Part shown: positions 1 through 9,250 of the stretch, piece by piece
Layout of the letters: each line of letters begins with the position of its first letter
Numbering within the stretch: position 1 is the first letter of the stretch
Made by a program: the position numbers and the translations under genes
From: Woeseiaceae bacterium
GTDB taxonomy: Bacteria; Pseudomonadota; Gammaproteobacteria; Steroidobacterales; Woeseiaceae
Length of the DNA: 32,969 nucleotides
NCBI GenBank assembly: GCA_030066075.1
Contig: JASJCH010000013.1
Span: 1-32,969, forward strand
Direction of reading: 5' to 3'
The notes under the pieces: generated by a model
The model's database searches: none
Told to the model about the DNA's origin: nothing
The model's input: the letters and a program-made list of their open reading frames with translations, nothing else

Positions 1-806
1 TAGTACGGATCGACGCCGATGCAGTGCCCGCCGACCAGGCCGGGGCGAAACGGCAGGAAGTTCCACTTGGTGCCCGCAGCGAGCAGCACCTCCTCGGTGT
101 CGATGCCGATCCGATCGAAGATCATGGCCAGCTCGTTAATCAGTGCGATATTCACGTCGCGCTGCGTGTTTTCGATCACCTTCGCCGCCTCGGCCACTTT
201 GATGCTGGAGGCCATGTAGGTTCCGGCCGTAACGATGGATTGGTAAACGCGGTCGATGTAGTCGGCCGCCTCGGGCGTCGAGCCCGAGGTTACCTTGAGG
301 ATCGACGGCAGACGGTGCTCCTTGTCGCCCGGGTTAATGCGTTCAGGGCTGTAGCCCACGAAAAAATCCTCGTTCAACTCCAGGCCGGAGCCCGCCTCGA
401 GGATCGGGACGCAGAACTCCTCGGTGGCGCCGGGATACACCGTGGACTCGTAGACCACGATATCGCCCTTCTCGAGAACACCGGAAAGTGTCTCGCTCGC
501 CTTCTTGAGCGGGGTCAGGACTGGCCGGTTGCTGTCGCCGATCGGGGTCGGGACGGTCACGATAAAGAAATTGCAGTCGGCGAGCTTTGCCGGGTCGGTC
601 GTATAGCTGAGGTGCTTCGCGTCCTTCAGCTCCTCCTCGGTCGTCTCCAGCGTCGAGTCCGTGCCCGCCTCGAGCTCGGCGATGCGTTCGGCCTTGAGGT
701 CGAAGCCGACCGTCGGGTAGAGACGCCCGAACTCCACCGCGATGGGCAGGCCGACATAGCCCAGGCCGACGACGCCGACGCGCAGGTTGTCGAGTTCAAA
801 CGGCAA
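1..806 (-). CDS. tviB: UDP-N-acetylglucosamine 6-dehydrogenase, TviB type (partial, 3' end outside window)
   Basis: Oxidises UDP-GlcNAc to UDP-GlcNAcA with NAD for capsule or O-antigen sugars; this is the role of the TviB/WbpO group. About 268 residues are visible. They show the NAD-binding GLGYVG near residues 14-19, the TVPTPI and [11 protein letters not shown] strands, [16 protein letters not shown], and the central helix [17 protein letters not shown]. The active-site cysteine lies in [13 protein letters not shown] at the window edge, preceded by KWNFLPFRP, which is typical of TviB rather than of UDP-glucose dehydrogenase. The start is TTG at 806, preceded by a strong AAGAAGG ribosome binding site that overlaps the nhaB stop 12 bp upstream, so translation may be coupled to nhaB. 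No ATG is available before the NAD motif. The rest of the protein lies outside the window. Exact substrate (GlcNAc or GalNAc) is inferred from family resemblance. Confidence 0.9.
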   Translation of the reverse strand, partial: MPFELDNLRVGVVGLGYVGLPIAVEFGRLYPTVGFDLKAERIAELEAGTDSTLETTEEELKDAKHLSYTTDPAKLADCNFFIVTVPTPIGDSNRPVLTPLKKASETLSGVLEKGDIVVYESTVYPGATEEFCVPILEAGSGLELNEDFFVGYSPERINPGDKEHRLPSILKVTSGSTPEAADYIDRVYQSIVTAGTYMASSIKVAEAAKVIENTQRDVNIALINELAMIFDRIGIDTEEVLLAAGTKWNFLPFRPGLVGGHCIGVDPY

Positions 807-818
807 TGCGCCCCTTCT

Positions 819-2327
819 TTATATGAGTGGCGTCAAGTACCACAGCGCCAGCAGGCCCGTGATGCTCATCGTGATCGTGTAAGGCAGCGCCATGATGACC
901 ATGCGGCCGTAAGACAGCCGGATCAGCGGCGCCAGCGTTGACGTCAGCAGGAACAGGAACGCGGCCTGGCCGTTCGGCGTGGCCACACTCGGGATGTTCG
1001 TGCCGGTGTTGATCGCAACAGCCATTGCGTCAAACGTCGCGCGGTCGATCTCGCCGTTGAGGAATAACTCCTCGACCTCGGAGATATACACGGTCGCCAC
1101 GAAAACGTTGTCACTGATCATTGACAGGAAGCCGTTAGCAAGAAAGAACAGCGCCTCCTCTTCCTTGCCGTCGAAAGTCCGCACCCAGTCGATGACGGGT
1201 ATGAACAGGCCCTGGTTGTCGATGACCGCGACGATCGCGAAGAACACGACGAGCAGTGCCGTGAACGGCAGCGCCTCTTCGAAGGCATGGCCGAGGCGAT
1301 GCTCTTCGGTGATGCCATTCAATGCCGTGGCCAGCACGATCACGAGCAGGCCAACGACGCCCGGCTCGGCAAGATGAAAGCCAAGTGCGATGACGAGAAC
1401 GACGGCGACGGCGGCCTGAACGCCGATGACCGCATTGTCGAGCTTGGTGCGCTTCTCGGCCATGGCATGATCAAATTCTTCGAGAATCGAGCGAACCCGC
1501 GGCGACAGCTCGGTGCCGTAGCCGAACGCCTTGGTCTTCTCGAGCACGGCGCAGGTAATCAGGCCCACGACGAGCACCGGCATCGAAATGTGCGCCATGC
1601 GCAGAAAGAACTCGGCAAACTCCCAGTCCATGATTTCGGCGATCAGGAGATTCTGAGGTTCGCCAACGAGCGTCGTCACGCCGCCCAGCGCAGTGCCTAC
1701 CGCGCCGTGCATCATCAGGCTCCTGAGGAACGCCCGGAAATTCTCGAGGTCGTCACGATGCATCTCGACGACCTGTTCATCGGTTGTCGGATCGTGGTCG
1801 TGGTCGAACTTCTTGCCCGACGCGACCTTGTGATAAATACCGTAGAAGCCTGCGGCGACCGTGATGATGACGGCCGTGACCGTCAGCGCATCGAGGAAGG
1901 CCGACAGGAATGCTGCTGTAAACGAGAACAGTAACGACAGCAGGATCTTGGACTTGATGCCGAGCAGTATCTTCGTGAAGACGAACAGCAGCATCTCGCG
2001 CAGGAAATAGATGCCCGCTACCATGAACATCAGCAGCATGATGACCGGGAAATTGACTTCGGCCTCGTGGAACACCATTTCCGGCGTCGCCATTCCCAGG
2101 ACGATCGCCTGGAAAGCCAGTAAGCCGCCCGGCTGCAATGGATAGCACTTCAGCGCCATGGCCAGCGTGAAGATGAACTGCAGCACCAGCACCCAGCCCG
2201 CGACGAACGGATCGTACATCGCCAGTATCGGATTCAGGATCAGGAACCCGATAATGGTCTGCTTGTACCAGATCGGCGAATTCCCCAGGAAATTTTGGCG
2301 CAACGCTTCTGCCGTCGTGTGAGCCAT
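819..2327 (-). CDS. nhaB: Na+/H+ antiporter NhaB
   Basis: Inner-membrane sodium/proton antiporter that exports Na+ and helps pH homeostasis. The 502-residue product is close to the usual NhaB length (about 510) and begins with the family-typical stretch [19 protein letters not shown]. It is hydrophobic throughout, with many predicted membrane segments. Other family-typical blocks are [25 protein letters not shown], seen here as overlapping shorter pieces, and [12 protein letters not shown] near the middle, plus [19 protein letters not shown] near the C terminus. It starts at ATG 2327. The next gene, tviB, starts 12 bp after its stop with a ribosome binding site inside the stop region; the pairing is not functionally obvious. 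The 55 bp upstream show no clear promoter to me. Confidence 0.95.
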   Translation of the reverse strand: MAHTTAEALRQNFLGNSPIWYKQTIIGFLILNPILAMYDPFVAGWVLVLQFIFTLAMALKCYPLQPGGLLAFQAIVLGMATPEMVFHEAEVNFPVIMLLMFMVAGIYFLREMLLFVFTKILLGIKSKILLSLLFSFTAAFLSAFLDALTVTAVIITVAAGFYGIYHKVASGKKFDHDHDPTTDEQVVEMHRDDLENFRAFLRSLMMHGAVGTALGGVTTLVGEPQNLLIAEIMDWEFAEFFLRMAHISMPVLVVGLITCAVLEKTKAFGYGTELSPRVRSILEEFDHAMAEKRTKLDNAVIGVQAAVAVVLVIALGFHLAEPGVVGLLVIVLATALNGITEEHRLGHAFEEALPFTALLVVFFAIVAVIDNQGLFIPVIDWVRTFDGKEEEALFFLANGFLSMISDNVFVATVYISEVEELFLNGEIDRATFDAMAVAINTGTNIPSVATPNGQAAFLFLLTSTLAPLIRLSYGRMVIMALPYTITMSITGLLALWYLTPLI

Positions 2328-2382
2328 TTAGCGGTCCTTGAGTGGATCGAACGGGCGATTTTAGACGTTTAGCCCTGCCCTG

Positions 2383-3081
2383 TCATGGCGGACTGATTTG
2401 CTCCATCAGCGCATCGTGCGCCGCAATTTCCTCGTCGGTGGCCCGGATGACGACGAGATCAAGTTCGGCGGCGCGGCCGCTGCGGCCGGCTCCAGGGCGC
2501 GAATCGCCGCGCGCGCCGGGTCGTCCCGCCGCGCTGCTGGCTTCTTCCAGCGTCATCGCTGTCTGGCCGCCCGTCATCGCAAGGTAAACCCGCGCCAGCA
2601 GGTCGGCGTCGATCAGCGCGCCGTGCAGCTCGCGATTCGAGGCATCGACTTCGTAGCGCTTGCACAGGGCGTCGAGGCTGTTGCGCTGGCCCGGATGCAT
2701 CTTGCGCGCCAGCATCAGCGTATCGAGAACGCTCGCGTGCTGGGTGATCTCGGGCGCGTCGTGCTCCATCAGCCCGAGCTCGTGGTCAAGAAAGCCGACG
2801 TCGAACTCGGCGTTATGGATCACCAGTTCTGAGTCGCGCAGGTACTCCAGCAGCCGGTCCACGATCTCGGGAAACCGCGGCGCGGTCTCGAGGTCGTCGC
2901 GGCTGATGCCGTGCACGCGCTCGGCGCCCTCGTCGATATCGCGATCCGGATTCAGGTAGGTGTGGAAGTTATTGCCGGTAATGCGGCGGTTTACAAGCTC
3001 CACGCAGCCGATCTCGATAACGCGGTGGCCCTCACTCGTGGCGAGACCCGTGGTTTCGGTGTCAAGGACGATCTGTCTCAT
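2383..3081 (-). CDS. dnaQ: DNA polymerase III epsilon subunit, 3'-5' proofreading exonuclease
   Basis: Proofreading subunit of the replicative polymerase core, a DEDD-type exonuclease. The first motif DTETTG is at residues 7-12, and [14 protein letters not shown] provides the second. After the exonuclease domain comes QTAMTL at about 173-178, matching the position and pattern of the beta-clamp-binding peptide of the E. coli subunit. A glycine/arginine-rich linker follows. The C-terminal segment [16 protein letters not shown] corresponds to the part that binds the alpha subunit. Length is 232 residues against 243 in E. coli. The start overlaps the rnhA stop by 4 bp (ATGA), so the two are probably translationally coupled. 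In E. coli rnhA and dnaQ are divergent, so this co-directional arrangement differs. Confidence 0.95.
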   Translation of the reverse strand: MRQIVLDTETTGLATSEGHRVIEIGCVELVNRRITGNNFHTYLNPDRDIDEGAERVHGISRDDLETAPRFPEIVDRLLEYLRDSELVIHNAEFDVGFLDHELGLMEHDAPEITQHASVLDTLMLARKMHPGQRNSLDALCKRYEVDASNRELHGALIDADLLARVYLAMTGGQTAMTLEEASSAAGRPGARGDSRPGAGRSGRAAELDLVVIRATDEEIAAHDALMEQISPP

Positions 3082-3512
3082 AGTTCATCTATACCACGAT
3101 TCGCGAGCGCATCGGCCTCTTCGTTGCCCTCGTTGCCAGCATGCCCTTTTACCCAGACCCATTCGACGTCGTGGTGCGAGAGGGCCTCGTCAAGCGCCAT
3201 CCACAAATCCTGGTTTTTGACCGGCTTCTTCTTCGCCGTCTTCCAGCCGCGCCGCTTCCAGTTGGCCATCCACTCGGTGATGCCGTGCATGACGTACTTG
3301 GAGTCGGTGTGCAGGCGCACTGCGCGCGAGCCCTTGAGCGCGTTGAGCGCCTCGATGGCCGCCGTGAGTTCCATGCGGTTGTTGGTCGTGTCGTGCTCGC
3401 CGCCGTGCAACGTCTTGCGATGCTTGTCGGCGATCAGCAGCGCACCCCACCCTCCCGGGCCGGGGTTACCGCGGCAGGCGCCGTCGGTGTAGATCTCAAC
3501 TCTTGGGGTCAA
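3078..3512 (-). CDS. rnhA: Ribonuclease HI
   Basis: Degrades RNA in RNA-DNA hybrids. I chose the TTG at 3512 because it gives a 144-residue protein whose catalytic residues fall exactly at E. coli numbering: D10 (YTDGAC), E48 (NNRMELTAA), D70 (LHTDSKY), H124 and D134 ([12 protein letters not shown]). A longer reading from TTG 3560 adds 16 residues of non-family sequence (ending ESNLTP) and has a badly spaced ribosome binding site. The chosen start overlaps the end of yafS by 17 bp, and its own ribosome binding site is weak. The overlap region contains a palindrome, TCAAATTTGA, next to GGGG, which resembles debris of a repeat element (see findings). The gene is coupled to dnaQ through an ATGA overlap. 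Confidence 0.93.
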   Translation of the reverse strand: MTPRVEIYTDGACRGNPGPGGWGALLIADKHRKTLHGGEHDTTNNRMELTAAIEALNALKGSRAVRLHTDSKYVMHGITEWMANWKRRGWKTAKKKPVKNQDLWMALDEALSHHDVEWVWVKGHAGNEGNEEADALANRGIDEL

Positions 3513-4251
3513 ATTTGATTCTTGAAACGCGATTAGTGGTTTCGGCCAGCCCGGCGACAACCTTCGGATTGCGCCGCCAAACCGGCTTCACGGGCGTCAA
3601 TGGGCTCACCCGCTTCTGGGCCGTGAGCATATAGCACGCCGCCAGCTCCGGCCACCAGCGCTGCCCGCGGGTCTCCCACCGCGGCGAGCTGGCGCCACGA
3701 ATCAGCGGGATCGGCCAGCGGAAGAAATAGCGCACATTGGCCTGGATACGCATGTCGAGCAGCTGCAGCCAGTCCTTGAGACGCCGCTCGGGCACCAGGT
3801 GCTGCGCCTCGGGCGGCAGCCCGGCGCCCGGGATCAGTCGCCGTACGCCCCACAGGCCGCCCGTTTTGAAGCCGAGAATGACGACGTGACCGTGCGCCGT
3901 GAGCACGCGGTCGACCTCGCGCAAAATTGCGTGCGGCCGGTCAGAGTAGTCGAGGACGTGTGGCAGCACGACGCAATCGATCGAGCTGTCCTGCACCGGC
4001 AGCCGGTGGAACTTGCCAATGATCGAAGGGTTGTCGCGCCCATGGGGCGCTCCTACGTCCAGCAGCCATTTGCGCTGCGTGCGGGCGTGGCGCAGGAACA
4101 GGTTGGACTCACCCCACAAACCGAGCTGCAGGCACTGCTCGCCGAAGATACCGTCGAGCGATTCCTCGACCACCCGCGACTCACGCTGCAGCAGCGCCTC
4201 GCCGAAAGGCGTCGCCAGCCACTGTCTTACCGAGTCGGGATAGTGCGTCAT
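3496..4251 (-). CDS. yafS: YafS-like class I SAM methyltransferase-fold protein
   Basis: Predicted methyltransferase-fold protein; its substrate is unknown. The identification rests on position next to rnhA-dnaQ and mltD, as in E. coli, and on the pattern [19 protein letters not shown] followed by [19 protein letters not shown], which matches motifs II-III of the fold. The usual glycine-rich SAM loop is degenerate (LQLGLWGES), so activity is uncertain. I chose ATG 4251 ([11 protein letters not shown], 251 residues); an upstream extension to 4476 runs through the divergent promoter region and looks non-coding. Residues encoded by 4034-4056 (VGAPHGRD) are the translation of a REP-like repeat carried in frame. 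The gene overlaps rnhA by 17 bp. No gloB is present nearby, unlike E. coli. Confidence 0.82.
   Translation of the reverse strand: MTHYPDSVRQWLATPFGEALLQRESRVVEESLDGIFGEQCLQLGLWGESNLFLRHARTQRKWLLDVGAPHGRDNPSIIGKFHRLPVQDSSIDCVVLPHVLDYSDRPHAILREVDRVLTAHGHVVILGFKTGGLWGVRRLIPGAGLPPEAQHLVPERRLKDWLQLLDMRIQANVRYFFRWPIPLIRGASSPRWETRGQRWWPELAACYMLTAQKRVSPLTPVKPVWRRNPKVVAGLAETTNRVSRIKFDPKS
4034..4056 (-). repeat. REP-like palindrome, copy a, inside yafS
   Basis: 23-bp element read on the minus strand as GTAGGAGCG, stem GCGCCC, loop CAT, stem GGGCGC, ending CGA. It is translated in frame as part of YafS (VGAPHGRD). Subtype 1. Confidence 0.85.
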
Positions 4252-4327
4252 GCCAAAAAGTGGTCCTGTGTCTCGATTTGCGTCGCGGAAACTTGCACCG
4301 GGCCCCGTGGCCGGTAAAGTACGGCGG

Positions 4328-5953
4328 ATGTCATTTGTCAGAATGCAATTATCGCAGAGATTTCGGGCTGTTGGCGCCACCATTGTCACCTTTTTGGCAA
4401 CATCCGTAGCCGCTGCTAACCCACTAGCGGAGCAGGAAATACCTGCCGCGGCGCGCCAGGAGCCGCCCAGCCTCACCCTGATTTCGCCGCTCGATGGCCT
4501 CTGGGACCAGCTGGAGACCGTGGAGCCTGCTTCCGACGACCTGCTGGCCCGGCTGCGCTACGGCTTCGAGCTGCCGCCGGAGCAAAACCGTCGTATCGAC
4601 GCCGAACTCAAGTGGTTCGTCAGCCACCCGGACTACCTCGACCGGGTGTTCACGCGCGCCCAGCGTTACCTGCCGCACATCACCGAGGAACTGGTGCGCC
4701 GCGATATGCCGCTCGAGCTGGCCCTGTTGCCAATCGTCGAGAGCGCCTACGACCCCTTCGCCTACTCCCACGGCCGCGCCGCGGGCCTGTGGCAGATGAT
4801 CCCGGGCACGGCCACCCGCTTCGGGCTCAAACAGAACTGGTGGTACGACGGTCGCCGCGACGTCGTGGAGTCCACGCGGGCCGCGCTCGACTACCTCGAG
4901 TACCTGTACGAATTCAACGAAGGCGACTGGCTGCGGGCCGTCGCCTCCTACAACTCGGGCGAGGGCAACGTCCGCCGCGCGGTTCGGCGCAACCGCGCCG
5001 CCGGCAAACCGGATGACTTCTGGCACCTGAGGGTGCCGAAAGAGACCGCCGCCTACGTGCCGCGGCTGCTCGCGCTGGTCGAGATCGTGAAAGATCCCGA
5101 GCGCTTCAACGTCACGCTGCCGCATGTCGCCGACGAGCCGCAGTTCGCTGTCACGGACGTCGGATCGCAGATTGATCTCGCGCTCGCCGCCGAGCTGGCC
5201 GGCGTCGACGTCGACACCGTGTACACCTACAACCCCGGTTACAACCGCTGGTCCACCGACCCGGCCGGCCCGCACAAACTCGTGCTGCCAATTGAGGTGG
5301 TCGACACGTTCGAGACCGCGCTGGCCGAGGTGCCCGCGGGCGAGCTCGTGCGCTGGAAGCGCCACAAGGTGAAGAGCGGCGAAGCCATCTCGGTGATCGC
5401 CAACCGCTACAACACCACGGTCTCGGCGCTGCGCTCGGCCAACAACCTGCGCGGCAACACGATTCGCGCGGGGCATTACCTGATGATCCCGGTGGCTACC
5501 AAGCCGCTGTCGGCCTACTCGAAGAGCGCCGACGTGCGCCTGGCACAGAAACAGAACCGTCAGCGCGCCGAAAATCGCGTCGATCACGTGGTGCGCTCCG
5601 GCGAGAGCTTCTGGACCATTGGCCAGAAGTACGGCGTCTCGACGCGCCAGCTCAGCGCCTGGAACGGCATGGCGCCCGGCGACCCGCTGCCCGTGGGCCG
5701 CAATCTCGTCGTCTGGACCGACCGCGACGTGGTCGCCGAGTCGCCGCGCCTGTCACCGACCACCGCGCTGGGTAATACCACCCGCAAAGTGCGCTACACG
5801 GTGCGCAACGGCGACTCCCTGTACCTGATCGCACGCAAGTTCCGGGTCGGCATCGACCAGATAGCGCGCTGGAACAACATCGACAAAAACAAGATACTAC
5901 GGCCGGGCACGACACTGACCATGTACGTCGACGTCACCCGCCAGTCGTCGTAA
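4328..5953 (+). CDS. mltD: Membrane-bound lytic murein transglycosylase D with three LysM repeats
   Basis: Cleaves peptidoglycan glycan strands to 1,6-anhydro products in the periplasm. An N-terminal signal segment (residues about 6-31, ending TSVAAA) has no lipobox cysteine, so this copy may be secreted rather than a lipoprotein. The lytic transglycosylase domain follows: the catalytic glutamate is E138 in VESAYDPF, followed by GRAAGLWQMIPGTA and SYNSGEGNV. Three LysM peptidoglycan-binding repeats begin near residues 345, 418 and 490. ATG 4328 gives 541 residues; ATG 4343 is equally plausible, and ATG 4250 would overlap the divergent yafS start. The order next to yafS-rnhA-dnaQ is conserved with E. 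coli. A REP-like palindrome lies 10 bp after the stop. Confidence 0.93.
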   Translation: MSFVRMQLSQRFRAVGATIVTFLATSVAAANPLAEQEIPAAARQEPPSLTLISPLDGLWDQLETVEPASDDLLARLRYGFELPPEQNRRIDAELKWFVSHPDYLDRVFTRAQRYLPHITEELVRRDMPLELALLPIVESAYDPFAYSHGRAAGLWQMIPGTATRFGLKQNWWYDGRRDVVESTRAALDYLEYLYEFNEGDWLRAVASYNSGEGNVRRAVRRNRAAGKPDDFWHLRVPKETAAYVPRLLALVEIVKDPERFNVTLPHVADEPQFAVTDVGSQIDLALAAELAGVDVDTVYTYNPGYNRWSTDPAGPHKLVLPIEVVDTFETALAEVPAGELVRWKRHKVKSGEAISVIANRYNTTVSALRSANNLRGNTIRAGHYLMIPVATKPLSAYSKSADVRLAQKQNRQRAENRVDHVVRSGESFWTIGQKYGVSTRQLSAWNGMAPGDPLPVGRNLVVWTDRDVVAESPRLSPTTALGNTTRKVRYTVRNGDSLYLIARKFRVGIDQIARWNNIDKNKILRPGTTLTMYVDVTRQSS

Positions 5954-5962
5954 CAACAAACC

Positions 5963-5985
5963 GTAGGAGCGCCCCATGGGCGCGA
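5963..5985 (+). repeat. REP-like palindrome, copy b
   Basis: Subtype 1 (stem GCGCCC/GGGCGC, loop CAT), identical to copy a over 23 bp, 10 bp after the mltD stop. Confidence 0.88.
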
Positions 5986-6006
5986 TCGTGGCCACATAAT
6001 TCAATT

Positions 6007-6033
6007 GGGGTCAGAGCCCTGGAGCTCTGACCC
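6007..6033. repeat. Hairpin GGGTCAGAGC/GCTCTGACCC upstream of fabI
   Basis: Perfect 10-bp arms with a 6-base loop between mltD and fabI, flanked by AATTGG and CAAC. It lacks a T-run and ends about 10 bp before the fabI ribosome binding site. Looks like a second palindromic repeat family rather than a terminator. Confidence 0.6.
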
Positions 6034-6054
6034 AACCGTCAGAGGGGAAAAACT

Positions 6055-6846
6055 ATGGGCTTTATGGCCGGCAAAAAGGCGCTGATCGTCGGCGTCGCCA
6101 GCGATCGTTCGATCGCGGCAGGCATTGCAGAAGCATTTGCACGTGAGGGCGCCGAGCTCGCCTTTACCTACCAGAACGACAAACTCAAGGGCCGCGTTGA
6201 GAAACTCGCGGAGCGGCTCGGGCAGGACACGAGCCTGCTGTTCCCCTGCGACGTCACGAGCGACGAGGAGATCGACGCGGTGTTCGCCGACCTCGGCAAG
6301 TCCTGGGACCAGCTCGACGTGCTCGTGCACTCGGTCGGTTTCGCACCGCGCGAGCAGCTCGCCGGTGGCTTCACCGAGTCGATCACCCGCGAGGGCTACG
6401 CCATTTCGCACGACATCTCGGCCTACAGCCTGGCCGCGCTGGCCAAAGCCGCGCTGCCGATGCTGTCCGACAAGTCGGCGATTCTCGCCCTGACTTACAA
6501 CGCCGCCGTGCAGGTCGTGCCTAACTACAACGTGATGGGCCTCGCCAAAGCCAGCCTCGAGTCCTGCGTGCGCTTCCTCGCCGCCGATCTCGGCCCGCAG
6601 GGCGTGCGTGTCAACGCGATCTCCGCCGGCGCCATCAAGACGCTGGCCGCCGCCGGCATCGGTGGCTTTCGCAAGATGCTGCACTACGCCGAGAGCGCCT
6701 CACCCCTGCGCCGCACAGTGACCATCGAGGAAGTCGGCAATACGGCCGCATTCCTGTGCTCGGACCTCGCCAGCGGCATCACGGGTGAGACGACCTTCGT
6801 TGATGCCGGCGTCAACATCATGGGCATGGTCTTCAACGAGGATTGA
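6055..6846 (+). CDS. fabI: Enoyl-[acyl-carrier-protein] reductase (NADH) FabI
   Basis: Catalyses the last reduction of each fatty-acid elongation cycle; the family is the target of triclosan. The 263-residue protein is near full E. coli length. It shows [13 protein letters not shown] at the nucleotide-binding N terminus, [22 protein letters not shown], and the active site Y148/Y158/K165 in [20 protein letters not shown]. The C-terminal [20 protein letters not shown] block is also family-typical. ATG 6055 gives the usual MGF start and has a good GAGGGG ribosome binding site. A 10-bp hairpin (6007-6033) sits just upstream. The next gene starts 2 bp after the fabI stop. Confidence 0.96.
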   Translation: MGFMAGKKALIVGVASDRSIAAGIAEAFAREGAELAFTYQNDKLKGRVEKLAERLGQDTSLLFPCDVTSDEEIDAVFADLGKSWDQLDVLVHSVGFAPREQLAGGFTESITREGYAISHDISAYSLAALAKAALPMLSDKSAILALTYNAAVQVVPNYNVMGLAKASLESCVRFLAADLGPQGVRVNAISAGAIKTLAAAGIGGFRKMLHYAESASPLRRTVTIEEVGNTAAFLCSDLASGITGETTFVDAGVNIMGMVFNED

Positions 6847-6848
6847 CG

Positions 6849-9203
6849 ATGAAACACAGACTCCCGGGGCTGGCCCTGCTGATCTTCGCAACTACCGCGC
6901 TGGCCCAGGAGGCGCCTATCCTCAACCCGGGGGCGCCGGGTGAACCGTCACGGGAGCTGAGCGCCGACGAAGCCATCAGCATCGCCGGCACGAGCTACTC
7001 GCCCGATGACGTGCGCTTCATGCAGGACATGATTCCGCACCATCACCAGGCGCTGCAGATGGCAGAACTGGTGGCCGATCGGACCAACCGTCCGGAGCTC
7101 GTCGACGTCGCCGGCCGCATCAATGCGTCGCAGAAGGACGAGATCGAGTTCATGCAGCAGTGGCTGAGCGAGCGCGGCGAGTCCGTACCCGATCCGACGG
7201 CGCACCACGCGATGCACATGTCGCACCAGATGGCCGGCATGGCCTCGCCCGAGCAAATGGCCGACCTTGCGGCTGCCGAGGGCACGGCGTTTGACCGGCT
7301 GTTCCTGCAGCTCATGATTGCTCACCACGAGGGTGCGGTCACCATGGTTGACGATCTGCGGGAGCAACCCGGCTCGGCCTTCGACCCGGTGCTGTTCGAA
7401 TTTACCAACGACATCGTTAACGACCAGAGCGTCGAAATCGAGCGCATGAACGCGCTGCTCGTCGAACTGTCCGACGACCCGCGCGCGGGTCTTGCCGCCG
7501 GGTTCTTCGACGCCGGCGAAGCGATTCTCAACCTCAGGCTGGTTGCCGCGCTGCCCCGCCCCGCCGGATTCTTCGACCCGGCTAATCCGGGCGAACTGGT
7601 GCCCGAGGCGCCCGACGACGACGAGGAAGCGGCCGAGGAAGACGAGGAGTCGCCCACCGAGGCGCAGGAACGCTCGCCGTTACTGACCTTCGCCAATACC
7701 GACATGGCGTTCTTCGACGATATCCTGGTTGCCGGCAGCTACCACGGCTTCAACATCTATCGCCTGGGCGATGACGGTGTACCCGGCCTCTTGAGTTCGA
7801 TCGTTTGTCCCGGTGGCCAGGGCGACGTCTCGGTCGTCGGCGACCTGTTGATCATGTCGGTCCAGGAGACGCGCAGCCGCCTGGACTGCGGGCTCGAGGG
7901 CGTGACCGACGACGTCAGCCCGGAACGCTTCCGGGGCATTCGCATCTTCGACATCAGTGACCTGACGCACCCGCGGCAGGTCGGCGCCGTGCAGACCTGC
8001 CGCGGTTCGCACACGCACTCGGTGGTGGACGTGGATGACGACCGGATCATCGTTTACAACTCGGGCACTTCGACCGTGCGCGATGAGGAAGAGCTGGCGG
8101 GCTGCTACGACATGCCCGGCGATATGCGCACCGCGCTGTTCCGCATCGACGTCATCAAGATCCCTGTCGACGATCCCGCGAGCGCGCGTATCACCAGCAG
8201 TCCGACCGTGTTTGCCAGCCCCGAGGACGAGGGCGTGCTGGCCGGCCTGTGGCGCGGCGGCGAACACGACGAGGAGTCCCAGGAAACGTCCATGACCGAC
8301 CAATGCCACGACATCACGGTGTTCCCGGACCTCGGCCTGGCGGCCGGCGCCTGCTCGGGCAACGGCATCCTGTTCGACATCTCCGACCCGCTGAACCCGG
8401 TACGCCTCGACGCCGTGGTCGATCGCGGCTTCGCCTACTGGCACTCGGCGACCTTCAGCAACGACGGCACCAAGGTGCTGTTTACCGACGAATGGGGAGG
8501 CGGCAGCCGGCCACGGTGCCGCGCCTACGACCCGCTCGACTGGGGCGCCGACGCAATTTACGACATCGTCGACAACAAGCTCGTCTTCCGCAGCTACTAC
8601 AAGCTGCCCGCGCCGCAGGTCGAACAGGAGAACTGTGTCGCGCACAACGGCTCCATCATCCCGGTGCCGGGTCGCGACATCTTCGTGCAAGCGTGGTACC
8701 AGGGCGGCGTGTCGATCATCGACTTCACTGATTCGGCGAATCCCTTCGAGATCGCCTACTTCGACCGCGGGCCGCTCGATCCGGAGGAGCTGATACTGGG
8801 CGGCTACTGGTCAACCTACTGGTACGACGGCAGGATCTATGGCACGGAAATCTACCGCGGGCTCGACGTGTTCGAGCTGCTGCCGAGCGAGCACCTGAGC
8901 GAGAACGAGATCGCCGCGGCGAAGCTCGCCATGCAGGGCGACGAGTTCAACCCGCAGACCCAGCATCGCGTCACCTGGCCGGACGCCCCGGCGGTCGCGA
9001 TGTCCTACGTTGACCAGCTCAGGCGCAGCGGCCACATGAACGAGAGGCTCGCCGGGGAGATCGAGGCCGCGCTGTCGGGCCGCGACGCCCGCACGCTGGA
9101 ACGGCTGATCGAAATGATGGAGCCCGACAACGGCGACGTGCTGGCGGCGCGACGCAAGGCGTCACTCGCCGATGTGCTCGGCGGAATCGCTGCGACCTGG
9201 TGA
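6849..9203 (+). CDS. Secreted DUF305 plus LVIVD-repeat fusion protein
   Basis: Probably a periplasmic metal-binding protein of unknown function. ATG 6849 gives 784 residues with a clear signal peptide (MKHRLPGLALLIFATTALAQ). An in-frame TTG at 6843 would overlap the fabI stop and is not needed. Residues about 50-210 are a DUF305 domain with its two typical His/Met helices, MIPHHHQALQMAEL and MIAHHEGAVTMVDDL, separated by a Met/His-rich loop (HHAMHMSHQMAGM). Some DUF305 proteins bind copper, so copper binding is possible here by inference. An acidic linker (DDDEEAAEEDEE) joins this to a C-terminal domain from about residue 280 of LVIVD-type beta-propeller repeats (LLTFANTDMAFFDDILVAGS, IRIFDISDLTHPRQVG, NGILFDISDPLNPVRLDAV). 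Many cysteines fit an oxidising compartment. Position suggests co-transcription with fabI, though no functional link is evident. Confidence 0.8.
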   Translation: MKHRLPGLALLIFATTALAQEAPILNPGAPGEPSRELSADEAISIAGTSYSPDDVRFMQDMIPHHHQALQMAELVADRTNRPELVDVAGRINASQKDEIEFMQQWLSERGESVPDPTAHHAMHMSHQMAGMASPEQMADLAAAEGTAFDRLFLQLMIAHHEGAVTMVDDLREQPGSAFDPVLFEFTNDIVNDQSVEIERMNALLVELSDDPRAGLAAGFFDAGEAILNLRLVAALPRPAGFFDPANPGELVPEAPDDDEEAAEEDEESPTEAQERSPLLTFANTDMAFFDDILVAGSYHGFNIYRLGDDGVPGLLSSIVCPGGQGDVSVVGDLLIMSVQETRSRLDCGLEGVTDDVSPERFRGIRIFDISDLTHPRQVGAVQTCRGSHTHSVVDVDDDRIIVYNSGTSTVRDEEELAGCYDMPGDMRTALFRIDVIKIPVDDPASARITSSPTVFASPEDEGVLAGLWRGGEHDEESQETSMTDQCHDITVFPDLGLAAGACSGNGILFDISDPLNPVRLDAVVDRGFAYWHSATFSNDGTKVLFTDEWGGGSRPRCRAYDPLDWGADAIYDIVDNKLVFRSYYKLPAPQVEQENCVAHNGSIIPVPGRDIFVQAWYQGGVSIIDFTDSANPFEIAYFDRGPLDPEELILGGYWSTYWYDGRIYGTEIYRGLDVFELLPSEHLSENEIAAAKLAMQGDEFNPQTQHRVTWPDAPAVAMSYVDQLRRSGHMNERLAGEIEAALSGRDARTLERLIEMMEPDNGDVLAARRKASLADVLGGIAATW

Positions 9204-9219
9204 TGCGCCGGTAGGCGCA
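9204..9219. terminator. Short hairpin directly after the DUF305/LVIVD stop
   Basis: TGCGCC/GGCGCA with a 4-base GGTA loop starts at the base after the stop codon. No T-run follows, so termination is doubtful; it may be remains of another repeat copy (GTAGGCGC). Confidence 0.35.
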
Positions 9220-9220
9220 A

Positions 9221-9243
9221 TCGCGGCCATGGGCCGCTCCTAC
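9221..9243 (-). repeat. REP-like palindrome, copy c
   Basis: Subtype 2 (stem GCGGCC/GGCCGC, loop CAT), between two convergent genes. Preceded by a separate perfect hairpin (9204-9219). Confidence 0.88.
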
Positions 9244-9250
9244 AGCACAG

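Noticed and set aside
24-941. Long plus-strand ORF of 305 residues
   Set aside because: Antisense to the TviB gene, whose motifs are clear; a shadow caused by GC-rich codon bias.
4424-5587. Minus-strand ORF of 387 residues across mltD
   Set aside because: Antisense shadow of mltD; no family signature.
6007-6033. Rho-independent terminator of mltD
   Set aside because: No T-run follows on either strand and it lies next to the fabI ribosome binding site.
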